A stretch of DNA of 25,167 bases. Source: JBJXGE01 sp046154185. GTDB lineage: Bacteria > Planctomycetota > UBA8108 > UBA1146 > JAJFFE01. Shown here one piece after another: positions 16,373-23,502 of the stretch; position 1 is the stretch's first letter, and each line of letters begins with the position of its first letter. A model generated the notes under the pieces. That model ran no database searches, was not told where the DNA came from, and saw only the letters and a program-made list of their open reading frames with translations. The position numbers were made by a program, and so were the translations under genes. Location: contig JBJXGE010000061.1 of NCBI GenBank assembly GCA_046154185.1, positions 1-25,167 on the forward strand, read 5' to 3'.

Positions 16373-16894
16373 ATGGCGGATCAGCAACTCGATGAGTTCG
16401 GTTTTGAGGCCGGGCGGCGCATGCGTTTCCTGGTCGAGACGAATCACTTAACCGTGCAGCGGCTCGCGGAAATCATCGGTGTCGGGCGCGTCAGCCTCCA
16501 GGAGGTGCTCGACGGTCGAGCGCAACCTTCGGCGGGACTCCTCAATAAAGTCGCCCAGCATTTCGGTGTGCCGCCAGAGTTCTTCACCTCGACGCAGAGT
16601 ATGGCGCTCAAGCCGCGCGCGAATCCGCCCGCGCAGGAAGTGCCGAACATGATGCCGGAGACGAAAGCAGCGCCGGCAACATCGAAAACGAGTTCCGCCG
16701 GCGCGGCGCGTCATACGCGCGGCAGTCGCAAGCGCCAACTCACCGAGACCGACGGCAGCAAGGAAACGTTGAGCCTGCGTTCGCTCGCGATTCGCTATCA
16801 GGCGCTCACGGAGTTACTCGTCGCCAAAGGGCTCTTCAGCGCCGCCGAGTATCGCGAGCAGATTTCGAGCGTCGAGAATCGCCAACAGTCCTGA
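16373..16894 (+). CDS. XRE-type helix-turn-helix DNA-binding protein
   Basis: A 173-residue protein with an N-terminal helix-turn-helix domain at about 26-62 (LTVQRLAEIIGVGRVSLQEV, then HFGVPPEFF), the pattern of Cro/CI-like regulators. A disordered Ala/Thr/Arg-rich linker (about 78-125) follows. The C-terminal stretch (about 138-165, RYQALTELLVAKGLFSAAEY) looks like a short helical pair that may mediate dimer or partner contact. GAGG seven bases before the ATG supports the start. It ends 18 bases from the stop of the convergent lipoprotein gene. The target is unknown; it could act on its own promoter region, where two palindromes lie. Confidence 0.75.
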   Translation: MADQQLDEFGFEAGRRMRFLVETNHLTVQRLAEIIGVGRVSLQEVLDGRAQPSAGLLNKVAQHFGVPPEFFTSTQSMALKPRANPPAQEVPNMMPETKAAPATSKTSSAGAARHTRGSRKRQLTETDGSKETLSLRSLAIRYQALTELLVAKGLFSAAEYREQISSVENRQQS

Positions 16895-16912
16895 GCTGCC
16901 GCGCGCGCGGTG

Positions 16913-17599
16913 TCACTCGCCGAAGAAGACCTGCAGGAAGCGCCAGCCTTTCGCCGACTTCAATCCGGTCTTGAGTTCGATCGCTTTCTCCCCGCCACCG
17001 CTCTTATAAAAAATCTTCGCCGAATCACAGTGATCGAGACTCTTCGCAAAGGCCGGCGATTTGTTGTCGACTTTTTCGATCGCACCGATCTCGACGCGCG
17101 CGAATTCGAGCGCCGCGCCAGCCCGCCGCGCTTGAAACTCACGCCATTCTTTTTCGATTTTTGCGCTGCGTCCCGCGAGGAGAATCGAAGCCATCGAAGG
17201 TTTGAAGCTCTCGTTGACGCCCGCCTCATCGAGGATTTGCGCCTGCGCGCTCGCGAGGTCATCTTTCACGATCGCGGCGAAGAAATCCTTGGCGGCTTGC
17301 TCCACTTCCGGGCGCATCGCGCCGACCGCGGCGTTGGCCGCGGCATCCCGCTGTTCTTTTTGTCGTCGCTCCTCCTCGAGTCGACGGATGAGTTCCGTCG
17401 GCGCCGGCGCGGTCGGCGGGGGCGTCGCGGTCGGGGGTGTCACAGCCGTGGGCGCCGGTGTTCCGGTGGGTACAACCGCGCTCGGCTTCCCGCTGCCGGT
17501 CGCGGGCGGCGTTGTTGTTGTCGGCGAATCCGATTGCGTCGTGCACGCGCCAAGACCAACGACGAGCGCGCAAACGAGCAGTGTTAATGATGGGCGCAT
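16913..17599 (-). CDS. Predicted lipoprotein with Pro/Thr-rich linker and helical domain, unknown function
   Basis: A 228-residue protein. The signal peptide ends in the lipobox LGAC with the lipidated Cys19; the next residue is Thr, which does not signal inner-membrane retention in the E. coli scheme. A Pro/Thr/Ala-rich spacer (about 20-68) would hold the domain away from the membrane. A charged helix (about 69-95, LIRRLEEERRQKEQRD) leads into a domain with VEQAAKDFFAAIVKDDLASA and a final mixed beta part (IFYKSGGGEKAIELK, GWRFLQVFFGE). The last part is like small DUF4878 or NTF2-like lipoprotein folds, but I do not recognise a family. It begins 32 bases after the aminotransferase stop on the same strand and may share its transcript. 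Confidence 0.75.
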   Translation of the reverse strand: MRPSLTLLVCALVVGLGACTTQSDSPTTTTPPATGSGKPSAVVPTGTPAPTAVTPPTATPPPTAPAPTELIRRLEEERRQKEQRDAAANAAVGAMRPEVEQAAKDFFAAIVKDDLASAQAQILDEAGVNESFKPSMASILLAGRSAKIEKEWREFQARRAGAALEFARVEIGAIEKVDNKSPAFAKSLDHCDSAKIFYKSGGGEKAIELKTGLKSAKGWRFLQVFFGE

Positions 17600-17631
17600 G
17601 ACGAGTTCCTTCCGAATCGCGAGGCCGCAGA

Positions 17632-18879
17632 CTAGCTGCTGCTACTAGTTTTGACTTTGCTGGTGATCGGGCCTGGGCGCGCGGCTCGCCGCGGAACCAG
17701 TCCGTATTCCGCGGCCACTTCCGTCCAGATGGGCAAGGAGCGTTCAATGGTCTTGGTGTCGACCGCGTAGGAGATCCGCACGTGACCCGAGCAGCCGAAG
17801 CCGCACGATGGCACAACTAAGATCCGCCGATGGAGCAGCCGGCGCGTGAACGCGATCTCGTCGGGCTCGGGCGAGCGCGGAAACAGATAAAACGCTCCGC
17901 CGGGCACCGGCACATCGAATCCCAGACTGCTCAAGTGGGTGACCAGCAGATCGCGGCGCGCCTGGTACGTCGCGACATCGACCGTGACATCTTGGCAATC
18001 CGCGACGGCCAATTGAAACAAGCTCGGCGCGTTCACGAAGCCGAGCGTCCGATTCGCAAACGTGCAGGCATCGACAATCTCGGTCGCGTCCGCGGCGCGT
18101 GGCGAAACCACTAACATTCCGATGCGCTCGCCGGCAAGGCCGAGATCCTTTGAATGCGATGTCACGACGATCGTGTGATCGTAGAGCGGCGGCACTTCCG
18201 GACACACGCAATCCTCATAGACAATTTTTCGATAGGGCTCGTCCGCGATCAGATAAATCGGCCGACCGTAACGCTCGTTCGCCGTCTCGAGCGCGGCCGC
18301 GAGTTTGGCGAGTTCGTTGTGGCGATAGATTCGCCCGGTCGGATTATTCGGCGAGTTGACAATGATGGCGCGCGTGCGTTCGGTGATCGCTTGCTCGATC
18401 GCATCGACGTCGAGCCCGAAATCACTCGTCGTCGGCACGACCACGGCGCGTGCCGCGTGATTGTCGGCGTAGAACAAGTACTCGACGAAATAAGGAGTCA
18501 GCAGAATGATCTCGTCGCCGGGATCGAGCAGCGCTTTGATGCAAACGTTGAGTCCGCCGCCCGCGCCGACCGTCATCACGACGTGGCCGGCTTGGTACGC
18601 GAGACCCGTGCGGCGCACAAAAGCCGCCGCAATTTTCGCTCGCACTTCCGGCCAGCCCGCGTTCGGCATGTAGCGATGGAGATCGGTCGGCGGGGCGTTG
18701 ATCAGCGCGCGCAGTCGCGCATCGAACTCTCTTGGCGGCGGCAAATCCGGATTGCCAAGCGTGAAGTCATAGACTTGGTCGGCGCCAAATTGTTGTTTGA
18801 GCCGAGCGCCCTCCTCGAACATGCGTCGGATCCACGACGACTGCCCAAGTGAGTTTTTGACCTTATTAGAGATCGGCAT
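17632..18879 (-). CDS. Pyridoxal-phosphate aminotransferase, class I/II (AspC/AspB-like fold)
   Basis: A 415-residue cytoplasmic enzyme of fold type I. Family marks are TLGNPDLPPP (40-49), a Gly-rich cofactor loop TVGAGGGLN (103-111), the NSPNNPTG motif (175-182), ADEPY with the cofactor-binding Asp213, and the Schiff-base Lys244 in SHSKDLGLAGERIG. The Arg near the end (GHVRISYAV) would bind the substrate carboxylate. These fix an amino acid aminotransferase but not the substrate; aspartate, alanine or aromatic amino acids are all possible. GGAG six bases before the ATG supports the start. The tail after EYGLVPRR is Ser/Lys-rich and not conserved. The promoter should lie in the gap that also holds the small RNA candidate on the other strand. 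Confidence 0.92.
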   Translation of the reverse strand: MPISNKVKNSLGQSSWIRRMFEEGARLKQQFGADQVYDFTLGNPDLPPPREFDARLRALINAPPTDLHRYMPNAGWPEVRAKIAAAFVRRTGLAYQAGHVVMTVGAGGGLNVCIKALLDPGDEIILLTPYFVEYLFYADNHAARAVVVPTTSDFGLDVDAIEQAITERTRAIIVNSPNNPTGRIYRHNELAKLAAALETANERYGRPIYLIADEPYRKIVYEDCVCPEVPPLYDHTIVVTSHSKDLGLAGERIGMLVVSPRAADATEIVDACTFANRTLGFVNAPSLFQLAVADCQDVTVDVATYQARRDLLVTHLSSLGFDVPVPGGAFYLFPRSPEPDEIAFTRRLLHRRILVVPSCGFGCSGHVRISYAVDTKTIERSLPIWTEVAAEYGLVPRRAARPGPITSKVKTSSSS

Positions 18880-19069
18880 GCGGCTCCGGCCTTGAGGAGT
18901 CGTCGCGCAATTAAGCTCCGGATTTTCTTCCGTTTAGGTTGAGCCTGGCGCGCAATGGACGTCGGGCTCGAACGGCGAGCCACGGCTGAAAAGCGGCGGC
19001 GATTATGCGTGCAGTGGGCTCGTGAAACAAGCGCGCGAGACACGTGTGCGGCGAAATACGTCCACCGAG

Positions 19070-19099
19070 TTGACAACTTGGCATCACAATCGCTATTCT
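19070..19099 (+). promoter_or_regulatory. Sigma-70-type promoter, plus strand
   Basis: TTGACA (19070-19075) matches the -35 consensus exactly. TATTCT (19094-19099) matches the -10 box at four of six positions, with an 18-base spacer. The expected start of transcription is near 19106. No plus-strand protein gene lies downstream before the terminator at 19154-19205, and the next plus-strand gene is over 1.3 kb away. A local AT-rich stretch supports a real promoter in this GC-rich genome. Confidence 0.65.
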
Positions 19100-19108
19100 C
19101 TTGGTCAA

Positions 19109-19137
19109 TGTGACATGACTTTCAATGTCGTGACACA
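19109..19137 (+). repeat. Imperfect inverted repeat at the predicted transcript start
   Basis: The 29-base segment from TGTGACATGAC to GTCGTGACACA folds on itself with eleven pairs including a G-U, broken by an A-A and a T-T mismatch. It also contains TCAATGT twice in direct orientation (19105-19111, 19122-19128). It could be the 5' hairpin of the small RNA or a repressor site overlapping the promoter. Confidence 0.5.
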
Positions 19138-19153
19138 GCTAACTTAGAGATTG

Positions 19154-19205
19154 GCCCGGCCCGGAACATTCCCCTAACTTCCCCCTTTCGGGTTGGGCTT
19201 TTTTT
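19154..19205 (+). terminator. Intrinsic (Rho-independent) terminator, plus strand
   Basis: GCCCGGCCCG (19154-19163) pairs with CGGGTTGGGC (19189-19198) over ten pairs, of which two are G-U, and TTTTTTT (19199-19205) follows directly. The loop is 25 bases and C-rich. The T-run lies only on the plus-strand side, so it ends transcription in the plus direction. The flanking protein genes are both on the minus strand, so it can only serve the unit that starts near 19106. Confidence 0.8.
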
Positions 19206-19267
19206 ATTTCCTTCGAGTCGTCAATCCTGCGTCGAGTTCGAGTCTTTGTATTCAATTCGCTGCCAGC

Positions 19268-20275
19268 TCATTGTCGTTTAGTGTTGCGGCCAAAAATCGG
19301 AAACGGTTCGGCTTCGATCGGCGCTGGCCCATTGAGACCACGGCTGCGCAAGAACTCAATCGCCGCGGCGAGCCGTTGATCATCGATTCGGGTATCCCCG
19401 ACGCGGAGCACCAACGGTCGGTGATCGCAATGTCGCTTGTAGACGTGATCGAGCGGCCACTCCCCTTCGCCTGGCGGCAGGTCGTACTGAATCCCTCGTG
19501 TATCCTGAACGATGACCGCACCCGCGCTGGTGTCGAACACGGTTTCGACCTCGAGTTCCGCATTCTCTTTTGCCAGACCGAGCAAGCTCAGCACGCGCGC
19601 GCGGCTCGGATCGAACCAGCACACGAGTTTGCTGCCGCGAAACGTGCGAGCCAGTTCTTCCATCTCCGCCAATTGCAGGAACCCGTGCATCGAACCCGAG
19701 TTCTCGACGGCAAGTTCGAGACCCTGTTGGTCGCAGCGCACGAGCAGCGTGTCCATCGATCTTTTGCACGCATCCATCGCACGCGCCGCGAGCGGCGGGC
19801 GCTCGATGCCGAGGCGCCTGAGCGCATCACTTGCGAAATTCGAGAGCTGACCCTCGGACGCCCGCCAAGTTCCGGCGTCATACCGCGCACGGGCCGTCGA
19901 CTCGTCGACGGTGACAGCAAGCGTGCCGCCGTCGACGACGCACGCGCGTGCTTCGAGCCGCGCCGCCCAATCGACCGCGCCGCGCGCCGTCTCGACCGCC
20001 GTGCGCCGCTCCGATTCGTCGGTCGCCGCGATGGATGCGCGCGGTCCAGCGAGCGCTGGAAACGCCAATTCGCGCTCACTCTGCAATACGTCGCTGCGAA
20101 TCGCGAGCGCTTGCCGGCGTTGTGAACGAAAGGTGTTCGCGAGTTCCTCGAGTTCGCGCACTCCCAACGGATGCGCGATCTCGTACGCCTCGACTGAAAA
20201 CGACAAGAGCCGCGCGATGCGCGCTTCATACGCGGAGTCTCCGCCCGGCAGAAACACGCTCGAGAGCGTGAGCAT
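19268..20275 (-). CDS. Sugar phosphate isomerase/epimerase-like TIM-barrel protein
   Basis: A 335-residue protein without signal peptide. The pattern suggests an AP-endonuclease-2/xylose isomerase-like barrel: a start strand (MLTLSSVFLPG), repeated strand-helix units, a central ACKRSMDTLLVRCDQQGLELAVEN that resembles the strand ending in Glu-Asn (ELAVEN, about 212-217), and SKLVCWFDPSRA, where other members have a strand ending in a metal-binding Asp. Two His near the end (DHVYKRHCDHRPLVL) could be the later metal ligands. Sequence agreement is weak, so the fold is likely but the reaction is unknown. The ATG at 20275 has a distant GGAAA in front. It is divergent from the GmhB-like gene with 188 bases between, and its end lies 62 bases right of the small RNA terminator. 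Confidence 0.55.
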   Translation of the reverse strand: MLTLSSVFLPGGDSAYEARIARLLSFSVEAYEIAHPLGVRELEELANTFRSQRRQALAIRSDVLQSERELAFPALAGPRASIAATDESERRTAVETARGAVDWAARLEARACVVDGGTLAVTVDESTARARYDAGTWRASEGQLSNFASDALRRLGIERPPLAARAMDACKRSMDTLLVRCDQQGLELAVENSGSMHGFLQLAEMEELARTFRGSKLVCWFDPSRARVLSLLGLAKENAELEVETVFDTSAGAVIVQDTRGIQYDLPPGEGEWPLDHVYKRHCDHRPLVLRVGDTRIDDQRLAAAIEFLRSRGLNGPAPIEAEPFPIFGRNTKRQ

Positions 20276-20367
20276 AATGCGCCGCTTTCCGTGACTTCCC
20301 CCAAAGGCGTCTAGTTAGCGCCTGGATCGGCGGCGCGCAAGAGCCAGCGGGCTGAAGCGCAAGTGAA

Positions 20368-20389
20368 CCGGCGTCGCGAGACGCGCCGG
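20368..20389. repeat. GCGA-loop hairpin in the divergent promoter gap
   Basis: CCGGCGTC (20368-20375) pairs with GACGCGCCGG (20380-20389) around a GCGA loop, with two bulged bases. It lies midway between the divergent isomerase-like and GmhB-like genes and could be a regulator site. No consensus promoter boxes are clear in the 188-base gap. Confidence 0.3.
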
Positions 20390-20463
20390 AACTGTGATAG
20401 AAAGCGAGCTCATCGGCGGCGCCGCAGCCGAGGCTCGCAGTTTGGCGCCTGGGAGGAAAACTC

Positions 20464-21000
20464 GTGCGCGCGGTGTTTCTCGATCGAGATGGCGTGATCA
20501 ACATTTATCGCGACGAGTACGTCCGGACGCTCGCGGATTTTGAATACTACCCCGAGACGGCAGCCGCGTTCGCCGTGCTCGGCGCGCTCGGCATGCCGAT
20601 CGTGGTCGTGACGAACCAGTCCGCGCTTGCCCGCGGCTACACGACGTTGGCGGATGTCGAAGCGATTCATGCGCGGCTGCGCGCAGACGCCGCGAGCTGG
20701 GGCGCTCGCATCGCGGCCATCGAGTTTTGCCCGCATCTCCCCGACGACCATTGTCGTTGTCGAAAGCCGCGCACGCTGATGTTCGAGCGCGCGGCGGCGC
20801 GACTCGCGCTGTCATTGCCAGGGTCGTACATGGTCGGCGACGCGCCGTCCGACATGGAGGCCGGCCGCGCGCTCAACATGATCACACTGCGCGTCGCGAG
20901 CGGTCGCGGCTCCGGGCCGGTGTCAGCGCACGAGGACATGCGCGAACCCACTTTGTTGGCGGCGGCGCGCCGCATCGCGCAGCTCGAGCACGCGAACTGA
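20464..21000 (+). CDS. gmhB: HAD phosphatase, D-glycero-manno-heptose-1,7-bisphosphate 7-phosphatase (GmhB)-like
   Basis: A 178-residue cytoplasmic HAD phosphatase of the histidinol-phosphatase/GmhB group. The nucleophile and acid Asp7 and Asp9 lie in FLDRDGVIN; motif II is in VVTNQS (48-53); Lys101 and the acidic pair Asp126/Asp130 (GDAPSDMEAG) complete the site. The zinc loop CPHLPDDHCRCRKP has Cys89, His91, Cys97 and Cys99, the mark of this group. GmhB removes the 7-phosphate in making the ADP-heptose of lipopolysaccharide; family length is about 180-190, so it is complete. The GTG start at 20464 has GGGAGGA six bases in front. No other heptose genes are next to it, so a role on another sugar or histidinol phosphate cannot be ruled out. 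Confidence 0.85.
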   Translation: MRAVFLDRDGVINIYRDEYVRTLADFEYYPETAAAFAVLGALGMPIVVVTNQSALARGYTTLADVEAIHARLRADAASWGARIAAIEFCPHLPDDHCRCRKPRTLMFERAAARLALSLPGSYMVGDAPSDMEAGRALNMITLRVASGRGSGPVSAHEDMREPTLLAAARRIAQLEHAN

Positions 21001-21167
21001 TGCGCAGTCGATGCAGCGCACTACCGCGCGACCGCTGTCTGCGGTTCTCGAGCGACCCGTCGATTGCGGCTGGGCAGCGCGCGTCGTGCTCGCATAGACT
21101 GTTCGACGTGTCGTATACGTGCCGTGCGCAGTCGTCGGCCGGCCCAAGCAAACCAAAGGCGAGATTC

Positions 21168-23477
21168 ATGTACTGGATGAGCAAAATTCGAGAGCGAAGC
21201 TGCCGTGTCCTGGCGCTCGCGTGCGCGCTGTTTGGCGGCGGTTTTGTGGTCGGCGAACCGCCGCCGGCTGTATTGCCGGCGCTTCGTTCCACTCCATCGC
21301 TCGAGGAAGTGTTGCGCGTCTATCGCGGCGCGGACGCACAGCCCGAAACCGCGGCGCAACTTTTTGCGGCGCTCTCGAGCGCCGAAGTCGTGTTCGCTGG
21401 CGAAACGCATCTCGACGAAACCACGCATCGCCTTGAGCTGCGATTGCTCGAGGAACTCGAACGACTCGCGCCGGGAAAAGTCGTGCTCGCACTCGAGATG
21501 TTCGAGCGCGATGTGCAGCCGCAACTCGACGCGTACTTAGCCGGCACGAATTCAGAGTCTGAGTTCTTGCGAACCGCCCGACCATGGTCGAACTACGCAA
21601 CGGGCTACCGGCCACTGATTGAGTTCGCGCGCGCACGCGGACTTCCGGTCGTTGCTTCGAATTTTCCGACGCCGCTGCGTCGCAAACTGGCGGGCGAAGG
21701 CGCAAGCGGGATCGCAGCGTTGAGCGACGCCGATCGCGCGCACGTGCCGACGGAAATCTTGCTGTCGGGGCCGGCGTACTGGGAGCGATACCAACGCGTG
21801 CTTCGCGGTCACATGGGTGGCCCCGGTTCGCAGGACCCCGAAGCGCTGCGCTACAGCACGCAAAGCCTGTGGGATAACAGCATGGGTGAAGCGTGCGCAC
21901 GCGCGCTCGAGCGTTTTCCCGGCTATCGCGTGCTGCATATCAATGGCGGCTTTCACAGCGCCTACAAACAAGGCACCGTGGAGCAACTTATGAAGCGCCG
22001 GCCGACGACGCGCGTGCTCACGATCGACATCGTGCCGGTCGACGACCTCGCGATCTCGGCGCCTTCGCCGCTCGAGCGGCTTCGAGATCCCAATGGCGCG
22101 ATCGCCGATTACATCGCGTGCGTCGAGCGTCGCGCGCGCGACTATTCGGATGGGAGCTACGCGACCGTCGTCAAGCGCGAGCTCGAGTACAAACTGCGGT
22201 TGCCCGACGTGAGTCCCGGCGCCCGCGTGCCGCTTCTCGTGTGGCTGGTAAGCGATGGTTTGCGCGCCGCGGATGGTGAACGCTACTTGCGACTCGCGTT
22301 CGGCGAGACAGTGGCGCTCGCGGTGATCGAACCGCCGTTCGTAGAGACGGAAGACGACTTTCATCTCGGCGGCCGTTGGTATCGCGAAGAAAGTTTCGAC
22401 GACCATATGAGCGCGCTCGTCACCGGAATCGAGAATATCGTCGCGGATGTGGCCGCGAAATTCCCGATCGACCGCGAGCGCATCGTCGTCGCGGGCCAAG
22501 GGACCGGAGCGACGGTCGTCACGCAGGCGATGATCTCGTCGAGTCAATTGCCGGTGCAGGGTTTCGCGTTCGCGCCCACGCGCTATCGCAAACTCGGCGA
22601 GCAAGGGCTCGGTCGCGCGGCGACGATACCGCCGCCGCTTTTCCCGTTCGAATACCAAGACCTCACGGTGTACGCGAACGCGAAGAGCATCGATTGGTGG
22701 CGTCACCAAGCCGAGGATCATCGCACGACCGGGATGCGCATCGCGGTCCGCGAGATCGATGTGGATGATCCCATGCGTCAAGAAGAGAACAGTCTGCGCG
22801 CCGCGCTCGGCTGCGAGCCGTTACCGGCCGCCACCGACGGGACGCCGAGCCGACTGCTGGTGCTCGGCGTCGATTCGCCACTGGCGCGCTATTGGGCGGC
22901 GCTCGAGGCGCGCGTGGCGTTGCGCGATGGAGTGACCGCGACTGTCATTCAGCACGGCGAAACCGCGACGACGATCGCGGCGCACCCGGGTACGCGCGAA
23001 GGTCGCTTCTTAGCGTTCCCCGGCGAGCCGGTGCGGGACGCGAAGATTCAGCTCGATGCGAACACGCCCTTTGAGTGGGTTGGTTTGCCCGGCGCCGCGG
23101 TGGTTGCGCAAAGCGACGGCCTGCCGTTGGCGCCGGGTCCGTTCGGCGGCACGACCGTTGTCGTCTTACTGAAGACGACGCCCCCGGAAGAGCGAGCAGC
23201 GTGGGATGAAGTCGTGAAGAGCGAAGCGATCAGGCGGCGCAGCCGGACGGCTTCACTGGAGATCGCGGATGCCGAGGGTGAGCGCGGTTTGGCGCCAGTC
23301 CTCGCCGGCATTGTCGCGCGCGGCCGCTCGAATGTGCTCATCGTGCCGGCTGCTTACTGCGCGAGCGCCGAACACATGCGCGAGCTCGCGCGCGCCACCG
23401 ACGCCTTTGCCGATCAACTCACGATTCATTGGTTACCCGGTCTCGGCGGCGCGCTGTCGGCGGCGAAGAGTCGGTGA
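21168..23477 (+). CDS. ChaN-type haem-binding/Tiki-like protein fused to a hydrolase-like region
   Basis: A 769-residue protein with an N-terminal signal or anchor (hydrophobic about 13-29, CRVLALACALFGGGFVVG). The ChaN-like domain (about 45-295) shows GETHLDETTHR (78-88), VLALEMFERDVQPQLDAYL, NYATGYRPLIEFARARGLPV, ASNFP, LWDNSMG (234-240) and the late NGGFHS with His263, all known marks of that superfamily, whose E. coli member is an iron-regulated lipoprotein. The rest (about 310-769) resembles an alpha/beta hydrolase: strand VWLVSDGLRAADG, then IVVAGQGTGATVVTQAM, where the nucleophile-elbow pattern GxSxG reads GQGTG (443-447). A catalytic Ser is therefore missing, so this part may bind rather than cut. 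AAGGCGAG precedes the ATG at 21168; an ATG at 21177 is also possible. The upstream in-frame extension to 20727 overlaps gmhB and is rejected. tyrS follows after 25 bases. Confidence 0.85.
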   Translation: MYWMSKIRERSCRVLALACALFGGGFVVGEPPPAVLPALRSTPSLEEVLRVYRGADAQPETAAQLFAALSSAEVVFAGETHLDETTHRLELRLLEELERLAPGKVVLALEMFERDVQPQLDAYLAGTNSESEFLRTARPWSNYATGYRPLIEFARARGLPVVASNFPTPLRRKLAGEGASGIAALSDADRAHVPTEILLSGPAYWERYQRVLRGHMGGPGSQDPEALRYSTQSLWDNSMGEACARALERFPGYRVLHINGGFHSAYKQGTVEQLMKRRPTTRVLTIDIVPVDDLAISAPSPLERLRDPNGAIADYIACVERRARDYSDGSYATVVKRELEYKLRLPDVSPGARVPLLVWLVSDGLRAADGERYLRLAFGETVALAVIEPPFVETEDDFHLGGRWYREESFDDHMSALVTGIENIVADVAAKFPIDRERIVVAGQGTGATVVTQAMISSSQLPVQGFAFAPTRYRKLGEQGLGRAATIPPPLFPFEYQDLTVYANAKSIDWWRHQAEDHRTTGMRIAVREIDVDDPMRQEENSLRAALGCEPLPAATDGTPSRLLVLGVDSPLARYWAALEARVALRDGVTATVIQHGETATTIAAHPGTREGRFLAFPGEPVRDAKIQLDANTPFEWVGLPGAAVVAQSDGLPLAPGPFGGTTVVVLLKTTPPEERAAWDEVVKSEAIRRRSRTASLEIADAEGERGLAPVLAGIVARGRSNVLIVPAAYCASAEHMRELARATDAFADQLTIHWLPGLGGALSAAKSR

Positions 23478-23502
23478 TCACTCAAGGGAAGGTCGGGATC
23501 GC

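Larger units (their letters stand above)
19106..19205 (+). ncRNA. Candidate small RNA of about 100 nt
   Basis: The unit starts at the predicted start site of a near-consensus promoter and ends in a T7 tract behind a 10-bp hairpin. The 5' end folds into an imperfect hairpin (19109-19137: TGTG, CA and GAC pair with GTC, TG and CACA around a small loop, with an A-A mismatch and one G-U pair). A single-stranded stretch follows, then the terminator hairpin with a 25-nt loop holding two C-rich patches, CCCCT and CCCCC. The longest ATG frame inside is ten codons with no ribosome site, so it is noncoding. It lacks the conserved GGAAG...AGCA core of the signal recognition particle RNA and is too short for 6S or tmRNA. 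I recognise no known RNA family. Its expression is inferred, not shown. Confidence 0.55.
18880..19267. other. 388-base gap between two minus-strand genes, holding a plus-strand transcription unit
   Basis: No protein gene is supported here. The right half (19070-19205) has a promoter, a 5' hairpin and an intrinsic terminator, all on the plus strand and listed separately. The left part (18880-19069) must contain the aminotransferase promoter on the minus strand, but I cannot point to clear boxes. A minus-strand frame from 19108 to 18911 starts with TTG and shows no domain. Confidence 0.6.

Noticed and set aside
18911..19108. Minus-strand frame of 65 codons in the gap left of the small RNA
   Set aside because: It starts with TTG within the promoter region, has no ribosome site and no family pattern beyond its first few residues.
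19106..19205. Reading the plus-strand RNA as signal recognition particle RNA
   Set aside because: The size fits, but the conserved GGAAG...AGCA internal-loop core is absent and the ends do not pair with each other.
19193..20125. Plus-strand frame of 310 codons downstream of the strong promoter
   Set aside because: It would start inside the terminator hairpin and runs opposite the isomerase-like gene. The intrinsic terminator lies between the promoter and most of the frame, and there is no ribosome site.
21552..22781. Minus-strand frame of 409 codons inside the ChaN-type gene
   Set aside because: No recognisable domain, His/Arg-rich, and the opposite strand has clear conserved motifs.
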